Under the pieces are notes generated by a model, which saw nothing but the letters and a program-made list of their open reading frames with translations, was not told the origin of the DNA and searched no databases. Shown piece by piece: positions 57,361 to 64,000 of a DNA stretch of 64,000 nt. Made by a program: the position numbers and the translations under genes. The stretch comes from Edaphochlamys debaryana (taxonomy: Eukaryota; Chlorophyta; Chlorophyceae; Chlamydomonadales): NCBI GenBank assembly GCA_016858145.1, contig JAEHOE010000057.1, positions 620,001 through 684,000 on the forward strand, in the 5' to 3' direction. Position 1 is the first letter of the stretch. Each line of letters starts with the position of its first letter.

Positions 57361-58046
57361 GGGGCAAGAAGATCAGGGGCGGCTCTATGATCGGATTCGC
57401 TTGATGGGCTGTTTGCACGCATGATCTCCAGTACGCCGGGCGACGGGCACAAGACGATCGGGTTGGCCAGTTTGTTGTGGTCATGCCCCCGAGAACCCCT
57501 TCGAGGGACGAAGCGGAGGCTGGGCAGAGTGCACGTGCAGCAGAGACGGAAGCTGTGCGAAAGGTTTAGGTTCGCAGGTGCGGTGCGGTAGTGTTGGCTA
57601 GAGAGCACTGGGCACACACGCCAGTTTGATGTGGGCCAGGGAAGAAGTGATCACAGCTGACTAAGCGGATACAGCCGAAGCCTGGAGCGTGAGCTGGGTG
57701 GCTGCCGGCACGGAAGGCGGAAGGGGCCGTGGCCGCCGTGGTGGACGGGGCAACGCTGCAAGTCTGCTTCGAACGGCTAAGAGCTGAAACCCTGCTGTAC
57801 CCATTGCAGCAGCTTCCCGGCAGGATTGAGTGGGCCTGCCACGTTACTGGCGGGCAAGAGATCCGTCGGTTTTCTCGGTCTCTATTCCTATTCTCCTGAG
57901 GGCAGTCGCGACACGGTGCACTTGCTCTCTGCCCAGCGCTTGTCTCGGTCTCTTGTGCCTATTATTAGAGCGCCTCATGCATCTCGTATCCGTTGTGGGT
58001 GCGGAAGTTGCAACACTTTGCACTTGCCGGACTCGATGGTCCATCG

Positions 58047-58051
58047 TGTAA
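58047..58051 (+). terminator. Possible poly(A) signal TGTAA for the ABCC gene
   Basis: TGTAA lies about 690 bp beyond the ABCC stop codon in the convergent region. The same site is repeated in copy 2 at 62311-62315. Confidence 0.35.
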
Positions 58052-58292
58052 GGTCTTGGCCAAGGCAAAGATATTATCTGCCGAATAGCGGGACCGCAAG
58101 ACTCTACCTGCTCACAGACTCTACTGCTCCACCACATCGTTTCTGCTGTCCTTTCACGCCCTTCACAGCCAGCGCAGCATTTAAGCCATGGCACGTCAGT
58201 GCGGCTCTGGCTTGGCGCGGTCGAGCGAGTCCCTGTGGGGGACCACGGGGCTCAGCCCTTTCCCTGCCTTCGGGCAGCCACCCTTGTCGCGG

Positions 58293-58297
58293 TTACA
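58293..58297 (-). terminator. Possible poly(A) signal (TGTAA on minus strand) for the ankyrin-type gene
   Basis: TTACA on the plus strand lies about 730 bp beyond the minus-strand stop at 59024. If both signals are used, the convergent transcripts do not overlap by much. It is repeated in copy 2 at 62557-62561. Confidence 0.3.
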
Positions 58298-59023
58298 AGG
58301 CCACGATGGTACGGTGACCCAGCGCGGGGTGCCCCAATACGCGAGTCAGCCCAGGCACGCCGAACACCAAGCCCGATCACATTCCAACAGATCAACTGCG
58401 CCCTCCTGCTTGCAAGCTTAAACATATGCCCGCCTATGAGATCAGCGCCTGCAGGGTGAAGACACGGGAGACAGGTCAGCATGTGTGGCCCACCGGCCGA
58501 CCTAAGGCGACCTGAGGAACTCGATGAGTCCAGCACGCGAGCACGGTACCACCCACAAGCCCCAAGCTTCCGTGTCCTGCCCCGCCTCCCTGTCCAGTTC
58601 AAAGTACAGAGCCCTCTAGCATTCACAGCGCTCTGATTCCTTGTTGAGCCCCTCCCGCAGTTTGCTGCCCCAACACGTTTTTGACGACCACATCCACCAC
58701 CATCTGTCCCAAACATAGCGCACGTGCGCTTGCCCAGCGCCTCGCCGCTACAGATAGCACATGCATGCGATCACCATAACTGCCCCCGTGACTACACTAT
58801 CTAAGTTGCTGTCTACCCACATGCATGTGTACCGGCCCAGCGCCTCGCCGCCTCCGGCCAGATGGCAACCCGTTCCAAAGGCCACCCAAGGCCGGGCCCC
58901 CGTCTCAGGCCCCCGCTCACTTAGGCCTGCTCCTGCGCATCTCCCTCCGGCGCGCCCTGCCCTCCCTCCTCGTCGTCATCACCGTCGCCGTCGTCGCTTT
59001 CGTCAACGTCATCATCCCAGTGC

Positions 59024-60248
59024 TTATCGTCGACATCTCCCCATGTCGGAGTCAAACTCATCCTCCCAGCCCTTCTCCTCGTAAATCCGCCGGCACAGGA
59101 ACCCGAACTCGCACTTCTTGTACTCCTCCTCCTCGGCCTCCTCTTTCATCGACACTGCCTCGCCCCGCTGCCGCGCCGCCGCCCGCTGCTCCTTCAGCCA
59201 CGCCCGAACCTCCTCACGTTCGGGGCCGCTGCGGTACAGCCGGGACTCCTCCGATGCCTTGTCCCAACGCACGGGCATCCCCGCCTCCACCAACCACTGG
59301 AGGACTGGGAGCGGCGCGGCCGCCTCACGCGCCCGGCCGCCGATCGCGGCCTTGAACGCGATGCCGTTTTGGGGGCCGAGCGGCATCCCAACGCGCCGCA
59401 GGACCTCCAGCGTGCGCATGTCTCCGCTGCAGGCGGCGGTGACGTAGGGCATTCCGTTGGTCTGCGGGCGGTGTAGGAAGCGTGAAAGGGCGGTGAGGAG
59501 CGCGGTGCAAGGGGTAGGCGACTCGGCCCCACAGAGGCTGTGGGCCGGCCCTCAGGACCGGGGCCCTGCCTTGCTGCCCGCAGACCATGCACCCTTCCCG
59601 AACACCCGTCGATCTGCACCCCTTCTCCCTCCCCCCCCAACACACAACCTGTTGCCCCTCCTCACCGGCATCGGGCACCCTGCCTCCGCCAGCCACTCCA
59701 GCGCAGCCTCGCAGTCCCGAGGCCACGACGCCCACTCGCTGCCTCGTCTCCACGGCCCGGTCCAGACGGTCCCACGCCCAGGCGCCCATGGGACAGCCCT
59801 CCTCCCGCAGCCACGCCAGCAGCCGCACGCTGCCCGAGCGGGCGGCGGAGGCGAGGTGCCGCGCGGTCAGCTCAAACTGCCCATCCGGATGGCTCCGGCA
59901 CAGCTCCAGCAGCCACGCGGCCGAGGCCGCGTGCGCGTCGCCCGCCCGGAGCGCGTACAGGAGCGCCGCGCCCGGGTGCCGCAGCCGGCCGCCTTCGTGC
60001 AGGAGCCGCAGCTTCTCTAGGCCCGCGCACGCGGCGATCTTGGACAGGCCGCCGGAGGTGCGGCCCTCCACCTCCTCGGACAGGAGCCACCGCACGGTCT
60101 CAACGCTGCCGCCCGGTGCCGCCAGCGCCCTCAGCAGGCACTCGGCGTTGGGCTGGTAGCCGTGCGTGCTCGCGAGCCACTGCAGCCGAGCTGCGCCGTC
60201 GGGCAGGGCCGCCGCCGCGTAGCCCCAGCTGCGCCTGGGCTTAGTCAT
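59024..60248 (-). pseudogene. Ankyrin-repeat-type gene, duplication copy 1, frameshifted
   Basis: The ATG at 60246-60248 (MTKPRRSWGY) begins exon 1, 60248-59666. The intron has a GTGAG donor and a CAG acceptor, and the last exon is 59461-59024. Diverged ankyrin-type units are recognisable (VRWLLSEE, LLAWLREEGCPM, LEVLRRVGMPLGPQNG). Exon 1 is 583 nt, one base over a multiple of three, because of an extra T near 59715 (plus strand). Copy 2 lacks it and reads VVASGCEAALEWLAEAGCPM through to the same donor. A second 1-bp insertion near 59036 replaces the acidic C-terminal tail of copy 2 (DDKHWDDDVDESDDGDGDDD) by a four-residue end. Its upstream flank is ABCC-derived sequence rather than a normal promoter, so expression is doubtful. 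Confidence 0.75.
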
Positions 60249-60341
60249 TCGGGCGCACGGGCAGCGGCAAGCCGGCAGACAGCGGCCGGCAGGTCGGCGG
60301 TCGGGCGCCGGCAGACAGTCGGGCGCACGGGCAGCGGCAAG
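60249..60341 (+). repeat. Complex junction of the tandem duplication
   Basis: A 23-bp ABCC-derived sequence starting TCGGGCGCACGGGCAGCGGC, which encodes most of Walker A, occurs at 60249-60271 and 60319-60341. The 47-bp filler between them contains GCCGGCAGACA twice (60271-60281 and 60307-60317). The first copy abuts the start codon of the ankyrin-type gene; the second begins duplication copy 2. Confidence 0.85.
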
Positions 60342-61623
60342 AGCAGCCTCATGCTGACGCTGTTCCGGCTCATCCGGGTGACCCACGGGGACATCCGCCT
60401 GGATAGCGTGGACGTGGCGGCGGTGCCCCGCGCGGCGCTGCGGCGGCACCTGGCGGTCATCCCGCAGGTGGGGGTGGTGGGGGCGGGGATGTGGGACGGG
60501 AGCTAGGCATGCAGGGCGGCCCATGGAGGGAGCTTGAGGGCAGGCGCCGGGCGGGGGTGTGGGACGGGAGCTGGGCAGAAGGCTGGGCGGGATAGGTTCG
60601 CGACTTAGCGAGGTCTGGGCGGTGTTTCAAGCCCTAGGCAAGGAGTCTGGAAGAGATTGCCCAGGGCTTGGCAATGACTGGGCCGGGGCTGGCGTCCAGG
60701 TTAAGGCCGGCTCGTCCTCTCGGGCGCCGGCATCTGGGGACCTGGGGGAGTATTGCACACGACCTAATCGCTGTTGGCCTCAACTGCCCCTCTGCCCTCC
60801 CGCCCCTTCCAGGACCCCGTTCTGTTCAGCGGCACGCTCCGCTCCAACCTGGACCCCTGCGGCTCCCTGCCCGACTCCCGGCTGTGGGAGGTGCTGGGGG
60901 CCGTGCAGCTGCGGGGGGCCGTGGCGGCGCTGCCGGGGGGCCTGGACGCCGGAATCGCCCACGGGGGCGGCAACCTGTCGGTGGGGCAGCGGCAGCTCTT
61001 TAGCCTGGCGAGGGCGCTGCTGCAGGACGCAAAGGTGATCAGGGCGGTTGTGGGGTTGGCTTGGAGGGCCGTTGGGGGGCGGTTAGGCTAGGTGTGGACA
61101 TGTGGTAAGGTTTTGGGCGAAGTGTGTAGGGCTGGCGGGGGCAAACACAGCAGCCCTGTCATACCCTTGGTGGCCGACGCTCCAGCCTGCCCCCGGCCCC
61201 CGCCCCCAGGTCCTGGCACTGGACGAGGCGACCGCCAACGTGGACCACGCCACAGACGAGCTCATCCAGGTGGGGGGCCTCGCAGGGAGGAGGGACTTGC
61301 AGCGGTGCAGCATCTTTACAACCAAGCTCCAAATTCGGTCTCGATCTCCATTTTACCTGCCCCACTCTCCTCGCACATATACCCTCGCGCCCCTCAACCC
61401 TCAGCGCGCGGTCGACGGCTACGTGCGCGACGGCTGCGGCCGAGTGCTGGTCATGATCGCGCACCGCATCGACACCGTCATGGCCGCGGACCGACTGCTG
61501 GTGCTGGCGGGCGGGGAGCTGGCGGAGAGCGGCCCGCCGGCGGAGCTGGCGGCGGCCGGGGGCGTGTTCAGCCGCATGGTAGAGGCAACGCAGCGCAGGG
61601 ACGGCGGGGAGCGTGGGCGGTGA
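60321..61623 (+). pseudogene. 3' fragment of the ABCC transporter (duplication copy 2)
   Basis: This is an exact-looking copy of 56058-57360. It starts inside the Walker A codons of NBD2 and runs to the stop codon. Exon equivalents are 60321-60467, 60813-61034, 61210-61269 and 61405-61623, with signature LSVGQ and Walker B VLALDEA intact. It lacks both membrane domains, NBD1, and the N-terminal half of NBD2, and has no obvious start codon or promoter. It cannot encode a transporter. A read-through or chimeric transcript is possible but not supported by anything visible. Confidence 0.9.
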
Positions 61624-63184
61624 GGGGCAAGAAGATCAGGGGCGGCTCTATGATCGGATTCGCTTGATGGGCTGTTTGCACGCATGATCTCCAGTACGCC
61701 GGGCGACGGGCACAAGACGATCGGGTTGGCCAGTTTGTTGTGGTCATGCCCCCGAGAACCCCTTCGAGGGACGAAGCGGAGGCTGGGCAGAGTGCACGTG
61801 CAGCAGAGACGGAAGCTGTGCGAAAGGTTTAGGTTCGCAGGTGCGGTGCGGTAGTGTTGGCTAGAGAGCACTGGGCACACACGCCAGTTTGATGTGGGCC
61901 AGGGAAGAAGTGATCACAGCTGACTAAGCGGATACAGCCGAAGCCTGGAGCGTGAGCTGGGTGGCTGCCGGCACGGAAGGCGGAAGGGGCCGTGGCCGCC
62001 GTGGTGGACGGGGGCAACGCTGCAAGTCTGCTTCGAACGGCTAAGAGCTGAAACCCTGCTGTACCCATTGCAGCAGCTTCCCGGCAGGATTGAGTGGGCC
62101 TGCCACGTTACTGGCGGGCAAGAGATCCGTCGGTTTTCTCGGTCTCTATTCCTATTCTCCTGAGGGCAGTCGCGACACGGTGCACTTGCTCTCTGCCCAG
62201 CGCTTGTCTCGGTCTCTTGTGCCTATTATCAGAGCGCCTCATGCATCTCGTATCCGTTGTGGGTGCGGAAGTTGCAACACTTTGCACTTGCCGGACTCGA
62301 TGGTCCATCGTGTAAGGTCTTGGCCAAGGCAAAGATATTATCTGCCGAATAGCGGGACCGCAAGACTCTACCTGCTCACAGACTCTACTGCTCCACCACA
62401 TCGTTTCTGCTGTCCTTTCACGCCCTTCACAGCCAGCGCAGCATTTAAGCCATGGCACGTCAGTGCGGCTCTGGCTTGGCGCGGTCGAGCGAGTCCCTGT
62501 GGGGGACCACGGGGCTCAGCCCTTTCCCTGCCTTCGGGCAGCCACCCTTGTCGCGGTTACAAGGCCCCGATGGTACGGTGACCCAGCGCGGGGTGCCCCA
62601 ATACGCGAGTCAGCCCAGGCACGCCGAACACCAAGCCCGATCACATTCCAACAGATCAACTGCGCCCTCCTGCTTGCAAGCTTAAACATATGCCCGCCTA
62701 TGAGATCAGCGCCTGCAGGGTGAAGACACGGGAGACAGGTCAGCATGTGTGGCCCACCGGCCGACCTAAGGCGACCTGAGGAACTCGATGAGTCCAGCAC
62801 GCGAGCACGGTACCACCCACAAGCCCCAAGCTTCCGTGTCCTGCCCCGCCTCCCTGTCCAGTTCAAAGTACAGAGCCCTCTAGCATTCACAGCGCTCTGA
62901 TTCCTTGTTGAGCCCCTCCCGCAGTTTGCTGCCCCAACACGTTTTTGACGACCACATCCACCACCATCTGTCCCAAACATAGCGCACGTGCGCTTGCCCA
63001 GCGCCTCGCCGCTACAGATAGCACATGCATGCGATCACCATAACTGCCCCCGTGACTACACTATCTAAGTTGCTGTCTACCCACATGCATGTGTACCGGC
63101 CCAGCGCCTCGCCGCCTCCGGCCAGATGGCAACCCGTTCCAAAGGCCACCCAAGGCCGGGCCCCCGTCTCAGGCCCCCGCTCAC
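61624..63184. other. Convergent intergenic region, duplication copy 2
   Basis: This is a near-identical repeat of 57361-59023, with TGTAA at 62311-62315 (plus) and TTACA at 62557-62561 (minus signal). No gene was recognised. Confidence 0.4.
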
Positions 63185-64000
63185 TTAGGCCTGCTCCTGC
63201 GCATCTCCCTCCGGCGCGCCCTGCCCTCCCTCCTCGTCGTCATCACCGTCGCCGTCGTCGCTTTCGTCAACGTCATCATCCCAGTGCTTATCGTCGACAT
63301 CCCCCATGTCGGAGTCAAACTCATCCTCCCAGCCCTTCTCCTCGTAAATCCGCCGGCACAGGAACCCGAACTCGCACTTCTTGTACTCCTCCTCCTCGGC
63401 CTCCTCTTTCATCGACACTGCCTCGCCCCGCTGCCGCGCCGCCGCCCGCTGCTCCTTCAGCCACGCCCGAACCTCCTCACGTTCGGGGCCGCTGCGGTAC
63501 AGCCGGGACTCCTCCGATGCCTTGTCCCAACGCACGGGCATCCCCGCCTCCACCAACCACTGGAGGACTGGGAGCGGCGCGGCCGCCTCACGCGCCCGGC
63601 CGCCGATCGCGGCCTTGAACGCGATGCCGTTTTGGGGGCCGAGCGGCATCCCAACGCGCCGCAGGACCTCCAGCGTGCGCATGTCTCCGCTGCAGGCGGC
63701 GGTGACGTAGGGCATTCCGTTGGTCTGCGGGCGGTGTAGGAAGCGTGAAAGGGCGGTGAGGAGCGCGGTGCAAGGGGTAGGCGACTCGGCCCCACAGAGG
63801 CTGTGGGCCGGCCCTCAGGACCGGGGCCCTGCCTTGCTGCCCGCAGACCATGCACCCTTCCCGAACACCCGTCGATCTGCACCCCTTCTCCCTCCCCCCC
63901 CAACACACAACCTGTTGCCCCTCCTCACCGGCATCGGGCACCCTGCCTCCGCCAGCCACTCCAGCGCAGCCTCGCAGCCCGAGGCCACGACGCCCACTCG
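63185..64000 (-). CDS. Ankyrin-repeat-type gene, duplication copy 2, intact in the visible part
   Basis: Visible exons are 64000-63929 (partial, 5' outside the window) and 63724-63185 (TAA at 63185-63187), joined in phase 0 over a GTGAGG donor and a CAG acceptor. The protein shows ankyrin-type units (CEAALEWLAEAGCPMP, then LEVLRRVGMPLGPQNG and LPVLQWLVEAGMPVRW), a charged helical stretch and a very acidic tail of Asp/Glu ending GDAQEQA. It lacks both 1-bp insertions seen in copy 1, so it is the better guide to the original gene. Ankyrin-type repeats bind proteins; no specific role can be inferred. It relates in style to the F-box/ankyrin pair at 5232-10055 (shared GCPM and WLL motifs), but its N-terminus is not visible. 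Confidence 0.75.

Larger units (their letters stand above)
57361..59023. other. Convergent intergenic region, duplication copy 1
   Basis: This 1.66 kb lies between the ABCC stop codon and the minus-strand ankyrin-type gene. It contains candidate poly(A) signals for both genes (58047-58051 plus, 58293-58297 minus). No further gene was recognised; open frames here are conserved between copies only because the whole unit is duplicated. Confidence 0.4.
56058..60320. repeat. Recent 4,263-bp tandem duplication, copy 1
   Basis: The sequence from 56058 reappears at 60321 with a constant offset of 4,263 bp. The offset is 4,264 between one G indel near 57755/62015 and another indel near 59036. Comparing the copies by eye I found only about five differences over the ~3.68 kb visible in both, including a T/C near 57966, an A/C near 58304 and a T indel near 59715. 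The unit carries the NBD2-encoding end of the ABCC gene and the convergent ankyrin-type gene. Confidence 0.95.
60321..64000. repeat. Recent 4,263-bp tandem duplication, copy 2 (runs off the window)
   Basis: This is the second copy of 56058-60320. It is cut at 64000, where the alignment still continues, so about 580 bp of the unit and any third copy lie outside the window. Confidence 0.95.

Noticed and set aside
58761..59355. Plus-strand frames with Arg/Pro/Ser-rich peptides over the ankyrin-type genes
   Set aside because: They are shadows of the minus-strand ankyrin-type exons and occur twice only because the region is duplicated.
60321..61623. A second functional ABC transporter gene
   Set aside because: It starts inside Walker A of NBD2, lacks all membrane domains and has no start codon; it is a duplication fragment.
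1..64000. CRISPR arrays, bacterial operons, tRNA or rRNA genes
   Set aside because: Tandem repeats present are minisatellite-like without spacers, genes are spliced, and no cloverleaf or rRNA-like sequence was recognised by eye. A tRNAscan run would be decisive.

Overview
This window is nuclear DNA from a GC-rich eukaryotic alga, most likely a chlorophycean of the Chlamydomonas/Volvox type. The reasons are many short exons with GT-AG introns, a strong bias to G/C in third codon positions, long Ala/Gly/Pro low-complexity tracts inside coding exons, F-box/ankyrin, RWP-RK and MSL gene families, and TGTAA sites where volvocine poly(A) signals would sit. Nothing suggests bacteria, organelle or virus. 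Gene models were built by eye: splice sites were accepted where the reading phase carried through from exon to exon and the joined peptide matched the expected family.

Layout. 76-3030 (+): 3' part of an unrecognised multi-exon gene with an Ala/Glu-rich coiled-coil tail. 5232-7223 (-) and 8082-10055 (-): two F-box/ankyrin-type paralogues; the first is broken, the second intact (596 aa). 11642-11974 (-): intronless SmD2. 13490-26172 (+): a giant 23-exon MscS-like (MSL) channel of about 2,120 aa with a degenerate EF-hand. 27624-42310: a segmental tandem duplication of a two-gene unit. In each unit an intact TPM-domain/transmembrane/RING gene is followed by a decayed LRR-like gene. The second unit also carries about 1.16 kb of extra DNA holding an orphan minus-strand gene. 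43700-46271 (-): an RWP-RK-like regulator whose signature motif is altered. 48591-57360 (+): a complete 26-exon ABCC (MRP-type) transporter of 1,599 aa. 56058-64000: a very recent 4,263-bp tandem duplication carrying the last part of the ABCC gene and a convergent ankyrin-type gene; its breakpoint lies in the Walker A codons of NBD2.

The genes do not form a pathway. The window is mainly a record of local duplication: three paralogue pairs or arrays in 64 kb, each at a different stage of decay. The best candidates for undescribed biology are the paired TPM-TM-RING proteins, with a RING interrupted by a long insertion, the insert-laden MSL channel, and the RWP-RK protein with a changed signature. 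Intergenic intervals show no coding, tRNA or rRNA sequence that I could recognise.
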